Source: Vibrio sinus (GTDB taxonomy: Bacteria; Pseudomonadota; Gammaproteobacteria; Enterobacterales; Vibrionaceae). From it: 64,000 nt of DNA. Below are positions 40,707 to 49,030 of the stretch, one piece after another (positions within the stretch are counted from its first letter, which is position 1; each line of letters begins with the position of its first letter). The translations under genes were made by a program, and so were the position numbers. The notes beneath the pieces were generated by a model, which saw only the letters and a program-made list of their open reading frames with translations, made no database searches and had not been told where the DNA came from. Location: contig NZ_JAMKMR010000004.1 in the NCBI RefSeq assembly GCF_023634645.1, positions 186,001-250,000 of the forward strand, written 5' to 3'.

Positions 40707-40891
40707 TTCCTTTTACCATGTACTTTTATTGTGCTCGAACCCCACATGGTATAGGGAAAAAGACTCACGTTTTGCCAAAAACAATAGTGAAAAACACCGT
40801 CAGCATTGTTTTTCGAGCATGGACAAAATTTAGCCTTATTTAATTAATTCTTTTATCAATTGTTATTTAATCTGGTTTAGCTCAGGGTGCT

Positions 40892-42184
40892 TTAGTTACT
40901 TGAAAATAGCAAATTACTGTATTGATCCAACTTGGCAATCCGCTCTTTCGCACTGGTGACAAAATTAACTTTGGCATTGCCAGTAAGCGATTTGGATTGC
41001 GGCAATTTCACCGTTCTAGGGTTTTTGTGTACGCCATGGACTAAAAATTCATAGTGAAGGTGAGGACCTGTGACTCGGCCTGTGCTACCAAGTGTACCGA
41101 TGACTTGGCCTTGCTTGACGCGCTGACCCGTTTTGACTTTGCGCCGTTTAAGGTGAAGGTATTTGGTTACGTAGGTATTGCTGTGTTTAATAAACACATA
41201 GTTGCCATTGTATTGGCCGTAGCTGGATTTGATAACCACACCATCGCCAGCCGCCCAAATGGGTGTGCCGACAGGTGCGACATAATCCGTGCCATTGTGT
41301 GGCCTGACTCGGCCTGTGACTGGATGAAGCCTGCGAGGGTTAAAGTTAGAACTGACGCGGCGAAAGTCCACCGGAGATCGCAAGAAGTCTTTGCGCATAG
41401 CGCGGCCGTTTTCATCGTAATAGTGACCAGTGACGTCATCCAAAACAGCGGTAAAGGTGTCACCTTGATTGGTAAACACCGCCGCAATAATTTTGCCGCG
41501 GCCTACCACTTGGCCTTCCACTACTTTTTCTTCATATAAGATTTTAAATGAGTCGTTTTTGCGAATATCCAAAGCAAAGTCAATGTCCCAACCAAAGATG
41601 CCAGCCAGTTCCATAATTTGATTAGCAGTGAGTCCTGCATTAACACCGGCATTCCAAAAGTTTGAGGTGATATTGGCTTCCGCGTAGTTGTATTGATACA
41701 GCACTTCTTTTTTGTCTAGCTCTGAGATATAGCCTTCAGGCGTTTTGGATATACGGAAGGTTTCGTAAGGCGTGAGTTGGCGTTTAAATTGAACCAGCTC
41801 GTTATTATCATCAAAGCCAAACTCCAAGATATCGCCGGGCATTAAACGCGTCAGTTGTCTTTTTATCTCTTTGCTGGCAGAGGTTAGGTTATACAGTAGC
41901 CGAGCGGAAAGGCCGATGCGTTGAAACAAAAGTGCGGCGCTTTCTCCTGATTCAACGGTGTATTTTTCCCAGCGGATCAGATTTAAAGAAGGTGCAGTAA
42001 GGCCAGAGCCAAGGTTACTGGTATCTATATCAAGCGGGTAATTTTCGCCCAGTTTGTAGCGGTTGCTTTCTTGTTTGAGCTTTTTTGAATCGGGGATAAA
42101 AAATAACGCAATGATTATCACAGCGCTGAAGAGTGCGATTAGTGCTCGGTGCATCCATGGTAAACGAGCGAAAATTGATAGCAT
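40892..42184 (-). CDS. shyC: M23 family murein DD-endopeptidase (ShyC-like)
   Basis: This 430-residue envelope zinc peptidase cleaves peptidoglycan cross-links to allow wall growth. An N-terminal membrane anchor (ALIALFSAVIIIALFFIP), then an OapA/LysM-like inhibitory region (TVESGESAALLFQRIGL), precede the LytM domain with HNGTDYVAPVGTPIWAAGDG and HLHYEF zinc motifs, all complete. The same position next to tyrS in V. cholerae holds the paralog I know as ShyC, so that symbol is by synteny; MepM would be the E. coli name. Upstream 40707-40891 shows no gene. Confidence 0.9.
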   Translation of the reverse strand: MLSIFARLPWMHRALIALFSAVIIIALFFIPDSKKLKQESNRYKLGENYPLDIDTSNLGSGLTAPSLNLIRWEKYTVESGESAALLFQRIGLSARLLYNLTSASKEIKRQLTRLMPGDILEFGFDDNNELVQFKRQLTPYETFRISKTPEGYISELDKKEVLYQYNYAEANITSNFWNAGVNAGLTANQIMELAGIFGWDIDFALDIRKNDSFKILYEEKVVEGQVVGRGKIIAAVFTNQGDTFTAVLDDVTGHYYDENGRAMRKDFLRSPVDFRRVSSNFNPRRLHPVTGRVRPHNGTDYVAPVGTPIWAAGDGVVIKSSYGQYNGNYVFIKHSNTYVTKYLHLKRRKVKTGQRVKQGQVIGTLGSTGRVTGPHLHYEFLVHGVHKNPRTVKLPQSKSLTGNAKVNFVTSAKERIAKLDQYSNLLFSSN

Positions 42185-42313
42185 CTGAAGTTCGTTCTGA
42201 GTATCACAAATAAATAAGTCCTATTGTTTAGTCTAACTTGTTTCAAAAAGCTTCGCTATTCAAGTAAGATGTGCATCATCAAAATTTTGCCAAATCTGTG
42301 GGAGTGAACAAGA

Positions 42314-43501
42314 ATGGCGAGCATTGAACATGCACTAGCCGAGATAAAACGCGGCGTAGACGAGCTAATTCCAGAAGAAGAGCTCATTGAAAAGCTAAAA
42401 GAAGGGCGTCCATTACGTATTAAATTGGGTGCGGATCCGACAGCGCCAGATATCCACCTTGGCCATACTGTGATCTTAAATAAGCTGCGTGCGTTTCAAG
42501 AGCTAGGCCATGATGTGACTTTCCTAATTGGTGATTTCACCGGTATGGTGGGCGATCCAACTGGTAAAAACTCGACTCGTCCACCTCTAACGCGTGAAGA
42601 TGTGCTGCGCAATGCTGAAACGTATAAGCAGCAAGTGTTCAAGATCCTAGACCCTGCGAAAACCAAAATTCAGTTTAACTCTGAGTGGCTATCTGATCTT
42701 GGCGCGGAAGGTATGATTCGTCTAGCGGCTAATCAAACCGTGGCACGTATGCTTGAGCGTGATGATTTCAAAAAGCGCTATGCGGGTGGTCAGCCAATCG
42801 CGATTCACGAATTTATGTATCCTCTTCTGCAAGGTTACGATTCTGTGGCAATGGAGACTGACGTAGAGCTTGGTGGTACAGATCAAAAATTCAACCTGCT
42901 AATGGGCCGTGAGCTGCAAAAAGCCAATGGGCAAAAACCTCAGGTTGTATTGATGATGCCTCTGCTGGTGGGTTTAGATGGCGAGAAGAAAATGTCTAAA
43001 TCTGCGAACAACTACATTGGTGTGAGCGAAGCGCCGGGTGAGATGTTTGGTAAGATCATGTCGATTTCTGATGATCTGATGTGGAGCTACTACGAGCTGT
43101 TGTCTTTCCGTCCACTAGAAGAAATCGAAGGCTTCAAAGCGGCAGTCGCAGAAGGCAAAAACCCACGCGATATTAAGATTTTGTTAGCCAAAGAGATCAT
43201 TGCCCGTTTCCATACCGATGCGGATGCTGATGCGGCTGAGCAAGAGTTTATCAATCGTTTTCAAAAAGGTGCGGTGCCAGATGAAATGCCAGAAGTTCAA
43301 TTTGAAGTGGGCATGCCAATGAGCAACCTATTAAAAGAAGCGGGCTTGTGTTCTTCAACGTCTGATGCGATGCGCATGATCAAGCAAGGTGCGGCAAAAT
43401 TGGAAGGCGAAAAAATCACTGATGCTAAATCTGTGTTAGAGGCAGGCACTTACGTGTTGCAAGTCGGCAAACGTAAATTTGCCCGAGTCACTTTGGTGTA
43501 G
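42314..43501 (+). CDS. tyrS: Tyrosyl-tRNA synthetase
   Basis: This 395-residue class I synthetase charges tRNA-Tyr. The HIGH motif appears as HLGH at 48-51 and KMSKS is exact at 226-230. A C-terminal S4 RNA-binding domain (about 335-395) contains [21 protein letters not shown] lies 10 bases before the ATG. The gene is divergent from the M23 peptidase and ends in a symmetrical terminator. Confidence 0.96.
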   Translation: MASIEHALAEIKRGVDELIPEEELIEKLKEGRPLRIKLGADPTAPDIHLGHTVILNKLRAFQELGHDVTFLIGDFTGMVGDPTGKNSTRPPLTREDVLRNAETYKQQVFKILDPAKTKIQFNSEWLSDLGAEGMIRLAANQTVARMLERDDFKKRYAGGQPIAIHEFMYPLLQGYDSVAMETDVELGGTDQKFNLLMGRELQKANGQKPQVVLMMPLLVGLDGEKKMSKSANNYIGVSEAPGEMFGKIMSISDDLMWSYYELLSFRPLEEIEGFKAAVAEGKNPRDIKILLAKEIIARFHTDADADAAEQEFINRFQKGAVPDEMPEVQFEVGMPMSNLLKEAGLCSSTSDAMRMIKQGAAKLEGEKITDAKSVLEAGTYVLQVGKRKFARVTLV

Positions 43502-43524
43502 TGATTAAAAACACCCAATCTACC

Positions 43525-43550
43525 AAAAAGCGCCATCACGGCGCTTTTTT
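43525..43550. terminator. Bidirectional terminator after tyrS
   Basis: AAAAAGCGCC / GGCGCTTTTTT around ATCAC serves tyrS (+) and the DUF454 gene (-). Confidence 0.92.
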
Positions 43551-43563
43551 ACTGTCTGATTCT

Positions 43564-44010
43564 CTACTCAGTGGGTTTTATGTTTTCATCGCTGTTGGGG
43601 CGATGAGTTTTAAAGCGCAGAATAAACCAAGTTTCAAAAACGATTAGCCCCAAAATGGCCCACTGCCAATGGGTGCCTAGCGCAACAAAGTAAAACATCG
43701 CGCCCATCGAGATCCAGATCAGGATCAGCGATTGCACTTTCTCTTTAACGGTCAAACCGCTTTTACTTTGCAAACGCCTCGCAATAGGGCCAAGCCGTTT
43801 ATGAGTGAGCAGCCAATGCTGAAATTTAGGTGAGGCAACGCCAAAGCAGTACAGTGCCAGAAGAATAAACGGCACGGTAGGTAGTAGCGGAACCGTGACA
43901 CCAATTAGCCCGAGGATCACGCTCGTCCAGCCAACACAAATGTAGCCTTTGCGCTTAATGCGCTCTTTGCTGAGTGTCTTTCTCTTTTGCTTGGTTTTAC
44001 AAGAAATCAT
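43564..44010 (-). CDS. DUF454 (YbaN-like) small membrane protein
   Basis: This 148-residue inner-membrane protein has a basic N-terminus and about three or four spans. KGYICVGWTSVILGLIGVTVPLLPTVPF is the DUF454 core (glycine-rich first span followed by the P-LPT-PF motif), with W-ILG later. Function of the family is unknown. The start MISCKTK is preceded by AGG at 8 bases; 36 further open codons upstream overlap the leader of the next gene and look non-coding. It has no counterpart between tyrS and dacB in V. cholerae as I remember that locus. Confidence 0.75.
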   Translation of the reverse strand: MISCKTKQKRKTLSKERIKRKGYICVGWTSVILGLIGVTVPLLPTVPFILLALYCFGVASPKFQHWLLTHKRLGPIARRLQSKSGLTVKEKVQSLILIWISMGAMFYFVALGTHWQWAILGLIVFETWFILRFKTHRPNSDENIKPTE

Positions 44011-44160
44011 ATCTTGGCCTGATGCTTTGCAGGATCTTTTATCCAAAGTATGGCTTGGGTCAAAGTTGAAAAGCAAATATTTCGTGTTACTGAGGGTAAG
44101 ATAACGGTTCCTAATCACCTTTTTTGATACCGTATGATCGCTGTCGAAGGGACAGTAGTT

Positions 44161-44244
44161 ATGGAGAACTTTATGTCAATGCCGACCATCCTCCCAAGGC
44201 TGGGAAGAATCAGGTATTGGGTAAGGAGTAATCCGCGTCGGTAA
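44161..44244 (+). CDS. Possible 27-residue leader peptide, Pro/Arg rich
   Basis: An ATG at 44161 follows GAAGGGAC by about 8 bases and opens a 27-codon frame beginning MENFMSMPTILPRL and ending SNPRR. It has three prolines and six arginines, and lies inside the structured leader of the 119-aa gene. Leader peptides of Mg2+-responsive genes such as mgtL are also short and Pro/Arg rich; no sequence match is claimed. It may be chance. Confidence 0.35.
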   Translation: MENFMSMPTILPRLGRIRYWVRSNPRR

Positions 44245-44415
44245 GTGTCTTTTGCTCCTGCCTTCGTGGTAGAGGGCCCTTTCTCTCAATTCCTGTCGTA
44301 TCCCGAACCTTAAACAACGAATGAAGCTTTACGGAAAAGTTCGCTTGCTCATTGGGTTAGTACCCAACAACAAGAGCACGTTGTCAATTGGTGGTCGTTA
44401 CCTTTGTACCTGATC

Positions 44416-44433
44416 GAGCCTGTTAACAGGCTC
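44416..44433 (+). promoter_or_regulatory. Perfect palindrome next to the ribosome site of the 119-aa gene
   Basis: GAGCCTGTTAACAGGCTC is a perfect 18-base palindrome ending 4 bases before the TAGGGAG ribosome site. As RNA it forms a GAGCCTG/CAGGCTC hairpin that could hold or release the ribosome site; as DNA it could be an operator. Confidence 0.55.
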
Positions 44434-44449
44434 ACTAGGGAGATGTGTT

Positions 44450-44809
44450 ATGACGGTAATGAACAATATGTTGGATCAAAGTCAATCTCGTTACTCAAAG
44501 GCCGAGATTGATGCAGCTCGAAACGCTTTTGTGCGTAATGAGCGCAATAAGCAAGTGCATCTGCTGACAGTTATGCCAATGGATGAAGCGCTGGCGATAT
44601 TGCAAACTAGCCCAGATAACTTCGTGAAAGAGTTGTTGGATGAACTTAAAGAGCACGGCCATCACCACCATGCTCGATATTTTGCCAGTCAACTCGGGCT
44701 AAGTAAAAATCAGCTTTCTTTAGATTGGCTCAACGCCCGTATCGCTTTGGCGAGCGTGGCGTTAATTGGTGCCATATCGGGTATATCCACTTACATTCTT
44801 TACGGCTAA
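44450..44809 (+). CDS. Unknown 119-aa membrane-anchored protein with a His cluster
   Basis: I do not recognise the family. The first 90 residues are soluble and helical: VMPMDEALAILQTSPDNFVKELLDELKEHGHHHHARYFASQLG has the spacing of an alpha-solenoid unit and faintly recalls the cytoplasmic N domain of MgtE magnesium channels. HGHHHH could bind a metal. The C-terminus is one membrane span (ALASVALIGAISGISTYIL). A TAGGGAG ribosome site precedes the ATG. The long structured leader suggests control by a small ligand or ion, which is inference. Confidence 0.75.
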   Translation: MTVMNNMLDQSQSRYSKAEIDAARNAFVRNERNKQVHLLTVMPMDEALAILQTSPDNFVKELLDELKEHGHHHHARYFASQLGLSKNQLSLDWLNARIALASVALIGAISGISTYILYG

Positions 44810-44829
44810 CTTTGCGGCTAAGAAAGAGC

Positions 44830-46287
44830 TTATGGCTGAGCGGAACGGCTGAGTTTCACCACTTCTTTATAAAAAGACTGCTCGAACCGAGTGATCGGTG
44901 AGGCGGTCTTTTTGCCATTTTTGTCTTTTTTAACAAAGTAATCGGCGACATACTGAACAAATAACGTCCTTGGTTTACCTTGTCTGTCTAAGCCAAAGCC
45001 TGCCATATTGTAAGTGCCGTAAACACTGCCACTCTTGGCAATGATATTGCCCTTAATCGGCGCTTTACGCATGCTTTTACGGTATTGCAGTGTACCGGAT
45101 TGGCCAGAGACGGGCATGATGTCGATCAATTCTAGTTGATTATTATGCTGCCAAATATAGCGCAGGATATCTGTCATATTGGCGCGAGTGATGCGATCGT
45201 TACGAGACAGCCCAGAACCATCCACCAGTTGGTCATGCTCTAGATTGATCCCAGTATGTTCTAAAATAATGGCTTTAATCGCAGCGGTGCCGTTGTTAAA
45301 ACTGCCCGGTTGCTGGTAATACTTCGCGCCTATGGTTTTGGTTAGCGTATCGGCAATTAAATTATCAGACTGTTTAAGCATGACTTCTAGCAATTCCGGT
45401 AAACGCTTGGATTGATGAGAGGCAATCAATCGAGAGTTTTTGATAGCCGGTTTGCCAATTTTAATTTGCCCATCCAATCGAATACCTTGTTTCTTTAACA
45501 TGGTGTAAATCATGCGTGTTACGTAAAGCTCTGGCTGTTGAACGGCAAATTTGAGTGGGATGGCATTTTTGCGTTTCACAACACACCCTTTTAGTGTGTA
45601 GTGATTGTTGGATGAGGTGAGCAACTCTAACGCGCAGTGGGTGTCTTCTTGCTCTTGCTTACTGACCGCCACGACTTTGTTTGCCACATGGATGGGTAGG
45701 TGCTCAGGCACGTAAACGCGCGTTTTGGTGCTGTAAGGAGTTGGGTTAGGTGTTGAAATAGACGCTTGAACACAATTCTCATCCAAATTAATCGCACTAG
45801 GCGGGGCACTGTAGCACACACCAAGAATATCCCAAGGCCAACCAATAGCCCTTTCATAGCCATTAAATGCGCTGCCATTTAGCCAAATATCCCCTTTAAT
45901 GGTCTGAATGCCATCTTTAGCAATCTGTTTAACCATGGCATTCAGATCTTGGCTGGTTAAGGTCGGATCGCCTGAGAAGTTAAACACCAGATCATTGCCA
46001 GATTTAATCAGCGAGGTATGAAAGCGAAAGTGGTTACCAAGCTCTAACTTGGCCGCAAGCGCAGTAATCAGCTTTAGCGTACTGGCGGGAGGGAAAAAGT
46101 CTTCATTGCTGCCAGACTGCATCAGCACTTTGCCAGTTTTCAGATCTTGTACAATAAGCGTGCTGCGAGCGCCTAACGGTAATGGATCGCTAGGTAAAGC
46201 AGCAAAACTGTTTGCACTAAAGAAAACAGAGATAAAAAATACAAAAGTGGAAAAGTGGCAGCGACGCAAGGTCCGATTTAAAGGCAT
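44830..46287 (-). CDS. dacB: D-alanyl-D-alanine carboxypeptidase/endopeptidase PBP4
   Basis: This class C low-mass PBP has about 485 residues: a signal peptide (FSTFVFFISVFFSANSFAA) and the S13 family motifs SxxK in PPASTLKLITALAA, SDN in MLKQSDNLIADTL and KSG in NIIAKSGSVYG. It trims peptide stems and cleaves cross-links in the periplasm. Three in-frame ATGs exist (46317, 46299, 46287); I chose the one that gives a compact signal peptide, without strong support from a ribosome site. dacB next to ompU matches the V. cholerae order. Confidence 0.93.
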   Translation of the reverse strand: MPLNRTLRRCHFSTFVFFISVFFSANSFAALPSDPLPLGARSTLIVQDLKTGKVLMQSGSNEDFFPPASTLKLITALAAKLELGNHFRFHTSLIKSGNDLVFNFSGDPTLTSQDLNAMVKQIAKDGIQTIKGDIWLNGSAFNGYERAIGWPWDILGVCYSAPPSAINLDENCVQASISTPNPTPYSTKTRVYVPEHLPIHVANKVVAVSKQEQEDTHCALELLTSSNNHYTLKGCVVKRKNAIPLKFAVQQPELYVTRMIYTMLKKQGIRLDGQIKIGKPAIKNSRLIASHQSKRLPELLEVMLKQSDNLIADTLTKTIGAKYYQQPGSFNNGTAAIKAIILEHTGINLEHDQLVDGSGLSRNDRITRANMTDILRYIWQHNNQLELIDIMPVSGQSGTLQYRKSMRKAPIKGNIIAKSGSVYGTYNMAGFGLDRQGKPRTLFVQYVADYFVKKDKNGKKTASPITRFEQSFYKEVVKLSRSAQP

Positions 46288-46358
46288 AGCAAAGTCCATG
46301 TAAAGCGCTAGGACCATAAAGTATAACCCGAAACCTCCATGCCTTTGTTAAAAGGCCA

Positions 46359-46387
46359 TAAAAAACGCCCGCATAAAGCAGGCGTTA
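46359..46387 (-). terminator. Intrinsic terminator after ompU
   Basis: On the minus strand AACGCCTGC / GCGGGCGTT around TTTAT is followed by TTTTTA. Confidence 0.88.
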
Positions 46388-46413
46388 TTATTGGATTTAG
46401 ACAGGGGTCTAAA

Positions 46414-47538
46414 TTAGAAGTCGTAGCGCATACCAACCATAGCTTGGTCTTCAGCACCTGCTTTGGTCACTACGTCAGTTGAGCTAGTTCCAATTGAATC
46501 ACCTTGGCTCAATAGGTTGAAGTTATAACCAATGTATGAACGGAAGTTCGGGGTAAAGAAGTAAGTTGCGTCTATAGCAAGAGCTTTACCAGTGGTGAAG
46601 TCGCCCGTTTTCTCGTTACTGTAGTTAGTTGTGAATAGTGTCTTGCCTAGAGTGTAAGAAGCCGCTAGTTCGTACTCACGGTAGTCTTGCTCATTAGTAA
46701 AGCTTAAAGTGTTTGCTCCAAAGTTTTCTGAAGTTTTATAGCCACCAAATGCGCTTCGTGAAGTAGTATTACCAAAGTTTAGCTTACCAGTGTTGTAAGT
46801 AGCACCTACATAGAAGTTACTAATAGTGTATCCAACGCCGGTCATATATAGATGAGAACCATTTTGGTTAGAGTAACCAGTACCAATGGTCGCGCCTGTA
46901 TCACCAATTACATAGTTAACCGCCGCAGAGGTACCGCGTTGGCCGTTGCTTACTACATCACCGTTAGTGTTAGTGCTACCATCTGCGAAGCGATAGTTTG
47001 CTATAGCAGAGAAGTTGCCGTAAGAGCCTTGATAAGTAACGGTGTTGTCTGAACGATCTGCTACGTTTAGCATTCTGTAGTTGTCGCCAAAGGTAGACAT
47101 GATATCAGTGTAGCCATCCATAAAGGTTTCGAATGCACCATCATCCTTACCGTAGACAACTTGACCAAAGTTGCCACCAACCCCAGCATATAGGTAACGG
47201 TTAGTAATAGTGGTACTTCCCGAATCTGTTGAACCGTTGTCAGCCGTTGTAAGCTGGGCTTGATAATAACCTACACCATAAAGATTATTTTTAGCGTTAA
47301 TGACGGAAACGCCACCAAAGCCGATGCGAGCGTCAGAGTCGCTAGTTACCTTACCACCTTGTTCTTTCGCTACACCTTCGATACGACCGTTCATGATAAT
47401 GGTATTACCGTTAGCAGAATATAGAGTAGTACCGCTTAGGTTTGCATCATTTGCTTGAGCAGTGGCTAGAGTGTCAGCGTTTGCACCAAATGCTAGAGTT
47501 GCAGCAGATACCGCAAGAGCAATCAGAGTCTTTTTCAT
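46414..47538 (-). CDS. ompU: OmpU-type general porin
   Basis: This 374-residue trimeric outer-membrane beta-barrel has the signal peptide MKKTLIALAVSAATLAFGANA. A porin core follows: NGRIEGVAKEQGG, RIGFGGVSVINAKNNLYGVGYY, YAGVGGNFGQVVYGKDDGAFE, FTDI-like YTDIMS and a C-terminal RYDF with the final Phe needed for barrel assembly. Position between dacB and greA is that of V. cholerae OmpU, although extracellular loops differ and are Ser/Thr/Gly-rich. In vibrios the gene is activated by ToxR. AGGA precedes the ATG. Confidence 0.93.
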   Translation of the reverse strand: MKKTLIALAVSAATLAFGANADTLATAQANDANLSGTTLYSANGNTIIMNGRIEGVAKEQGGKVTSDSDARIGFGGVSVINAKNNLYGVGYYQAQLTTADNGSTDSGSTTITNRYLYAGVGGNFGQVVYGKDDGAFETFMDGYTDIMSTFGDNYRMLNVADRSDNTVTYQGSYGNFSAIANYRFADGSTNTNGDVVSNGQRGTSAAVNYVIGDTGATIGTGYSNQNGSHLYMTGVGYTISNFYVGATYNTGKLNFGNTTSRSAFGGYKTSENFGANTLSFTNEQDYREYELAASYTLGKTLFTTNYSNEKTGDFTTGKALAIDATYFFTPNFRSYIGYNFNLLSQGDSIGTSSTDVVTKAGAEDQAMVGMRYDF

Positions 47539-47632
47539 CTTATTAAATCCTAAATTTATGGTTCATAAATAGATAATTGTATTTATATATGAGCACTATC
47601 GATTCAAGCTGATTTATCAACTGGAGTTTCAA

Positions 47633-47797
47633 TTGAGTCGCTACTGGAGCTCCAATCAAGTTCGATGTTCTCTTGGTATTGCTCCAAACCAGCTGTGCAC
47701 CGTAGTGTGTCCTTTACGAGGCATCAAAGCGAATCTGTGCAATGACTGCGGATGTTTTACCGTTAAAGTTCCTGACTTCGTTAGTAAAATGATATAA
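47633..47797 (+). CDS. Possible cysteine-rich 54-aa small protein
   Basis: A TTG at 47633 lies 8 bases after GGAG and opens a 54-codon frame beginning MSRYWSSNQVRCSLG with six cysteines (including CTVVC and CNDCGC), ending VSKMI. The frame stays open a further 20 codons upstream without an ATG. No family is recognised. It could be a chance frame in an extragenic repeat. Confidence 0.3.
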   Translation: MSRYWSSNQVRCSLGIAPNQLCTVVCPLRGIKANLCNDCGCFTVKVPDFVSKMI

Positions 47798-47913
47798 ATC
47801 GCTTTTGGTGGTCGATTTTATACTTTGATAAAAAAATATCAACATATTGTTTTTAAATAACAATTATTTCATTTTGTGATCGATGTTAAAGTTTTTTTTC
47901 TTTAGTTTTTTTT

Positions 47914-47955
47914 ATTTTGAATAGTGTTTTTTACAATTTTGAACAGTGTTTTTTA
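47914..47955. repeat. Two 20-base direct repeats with 22-base period upstream of ompU
   Basis: ATTTTGAATAGTGTTTTTTA at 47914 and ATTTTGAACAGTGTTTTTTA at 47936 differ at one base. The period equals about two helical turns, so a protein pair would bind the same face. On the ompU strand they contain TCAAA and TAAAA words of the kind found in ToxR boxes (TNAAA). The distance to the ompU ATG is about 380 bases. Confidence 0.75.
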
Positions 47956-48072
47956 GCTTATTGTTTGTTTGAAAAATAACCACCAGGAACGAGAAAACAA
48001 GGTGTTAGAACTTTAAGGTGATTTAGTATCGAACTTTGTTTACACTAATGAAAACGCGATTAATCGAACACT

Positions 48073-48104
48073 ACCTAACCAGTGCAGTTGGGTAGGTTTT
48101 TTTT
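48073..48104 (+). terminator. Intrinsic terminator inside the greA leader (attenuator)
   Basis: ACCTAACCA pairs with TTGGGTAGGT (one mismatch) and is followed by eight T, ending 31 bases before the greA ATG. As ompU points the other way, only transcripts starting in the greA leader can use it. In E. coli the greA leader also contains terminators that release the GraL RNA, so this is a likely functional equivalent. Confidence 0.8.
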
Positions 48105-48135
48105 GTCCAAAGTTAGCTTTGGCGAGAGGTATAAA

Positions 48136-48609
48136 ATGGAAAAGGTTCCAATGACAGTACGCGGCGAGCAAATGCTGCGTGAAGAGCTAGATAGACTACT
48201 CAAACAACGCCCACTGATTTCTACAGCTATCGCTGAGGCGCGCGAGCTCGGTGACTTAAAAGAAAATGCCGAATATCATGCTGCCCGAGAAGAGCAGGGT
48301 ATCTGCGAAGCGCAAATTCGTGATATCGAATACAAGCTATCTATGGCGCAGGTTATCGATGTGTCGAAGATGGACAATAGCGGCAAAGTCATTTTTGGCT
48401 CAACGGTGACATTGATTGATGTCGACACCGACGAAGAGAAGACTTATCAAATCGTCGGCGATGATGAAGCAGACATCAAAGCGATGCGCATTTCAGTTAG
48501 CTCACCAATTGCCCGTGGCCTTATCGGCAAAATGGAAGGAGATGAAGTGATTATCTCTACACCAGGCGGTGACAAAGATTTCGAAATCGATAAAGTTGAG
48601 TACATTTAA
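48136..48609 (+). CDS. greA: Transcription elongation factor GreA
   Basis: This 157-residue factor enters the RNA polymerase secondary channel and stimulates cleavage of backtracked RNA. The N-terminal coiled coil contains [24 protein letters not shown] sequence ([20 protein letters not shown]) with the acidic tip. The C-terminal FKBP-like domain ends KVEYI. The ATG of [10 protein letters not shown] is preceded by GAGAGG at 6 bases; 18 upstream in-frame codons include the leader terminator and are not coding. Confidence 0.96.
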   Translation: MEKVPMTVRGEQMLREELDRLLKQRPLISTAIAEARELGDLKENAEYHAAREEQGICEAQIRDIEYKLSMAQVIDVSKMDNSGKVIFGSTVTLIDVDTDEEKTYQIVGDDEADIKAMRISVSSPIARGLIGKMEGDEVIISTPGGDKDFEIDKVEYI

Positions 48610-48686
48610 ACGAAACATGTCACTTGGTGCACAGGCTGCCTAGTTCGGCGGTGTTTGGCCTAGTGTGTTATGTTTTGTTACGTATT

Positions 48687-48713
48687 AAAAAGGTCGCTCG
48701 CGCGACCTTTTTT
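48687..48713. terminator. Bidirectional terminator between greA and yhbY
   Basis: AAAAAGGTCGC / GCGACCTTTTTT around TCGC suits both greA (+) and yhbY (-). Confidence 0.92.
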
Positions 48714-48733
48714 ACCTTAACGAGCGAAGCGCG

Positions 48734-49030
48734 TTACTTACGCGGCAGCTCAATCTTCTTTTGCTCAGATTGACGATACAGCACCAACACTTTTCCGATG
48801 GTTTGTACTTTCTCGGCTTCCGTTTCACGAACGATAGCGTCGATAATAAGCTGTTTTGTCTCACGATCTTCTGAGGCAACTTTGATTTTGATTAGCTCAT
48901 GATGATCGAGTGCGATTTCAATTTCTGCTAATACCGCTTCAGTCAGTCCATTGGCGCCCATCAACACAACAGGTTTTAAGTTGTGCGCAAGGCCTTTTAG
49001 GTGCTGCTTTTGTTTGGTGCTTAAATTCAT
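48734..49030 (-). CDS. yhbY: CRM-domain ribosome assembly RNA-binding protein
   Basis: This 98-residue single CRS1-YhbY domain protein associates with pre-50S particles. MNLSTKQKQHLKGLAHNLKPVV and the GANG loop (GxxG) are the domain signature, with LYRQS near the C-terminus. It is divergent from rlmE, and the greA/yhbY/rlmE/ftsH neighbourhood is conserved in gammaproteobacteria. Confidence 0.95.
   Translation of the reverse strand: MNLSTKQKQHLKGLAHNLKPVVLMGANGLTEAVLAEIEIALDHHELIKIKVASEDRETKQLIIDAIVRETEAEKVQTIGKVLVLYRQSEQKKIELPRK

Larger units (their letters stand above)
44119..44449 (+). ncRNA. Long structured leader ahead of the 119-aa gene; candidate cis-regulatory RNA
   Basis: About 330 bases with many helices and little coding signal beyond a short upstream ORF. 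Hairpins that can be read: CTGTC/GACAG (44142-44156), GCCGAC pairing with GTCGGT (44181 with about 44237), CCCA/TGGG (about 44193-44204), CTGCC/GGTAG with a TTCGT loop (44258-44272), TTGGGT/ACCCAA (44353-44368) and the palindrome at 44416-44433. AAGGAGTAAT at 44223 weakly recalls the GGGGAGUA of yybP-ykoY manganese riboswitches, but the rest does not fit well. I cannot assign it to a known family. Confidence 0.5.
47539..48072. other. ompU-greA intergenic region, AT-rich
   Basis: This region separates divergent ompU and greA and is very AT-rich from about 47820 to 47960. It contains a possible small ORF (47633-47797), an inverted repeat TTGATA-N6-TATCAA (47825-47842) and a 22-base-period direct repeat (47914-47955). 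Activator and H-NS type silencing sites would be expected here. Confidence 0.6.

Noticed and set aside
44161..44290. Assignment of the leader as a yybP-ykoY manganese riboswitch
   Set aside because: Only AAGGAGTAAT loosely fits GGGGAGUA; the second conserved loop was not found. Left as unassigned structured RNA.
44321..44413. 30-codon ORF (MKLYGKVRLL...) in the leader of the 119-aa gene
   Set aside because: No ribosome site precedes it, and it crosses hairpins that look like RNA structure.
47825..47842. TTGATA-N6-TATCAA as a LuxR/OpaR operator
   Set aside because: The family consensus has a 4-base spacer between these half-sites; the 6-base spacer makes a functional site unlikely without experimental data.
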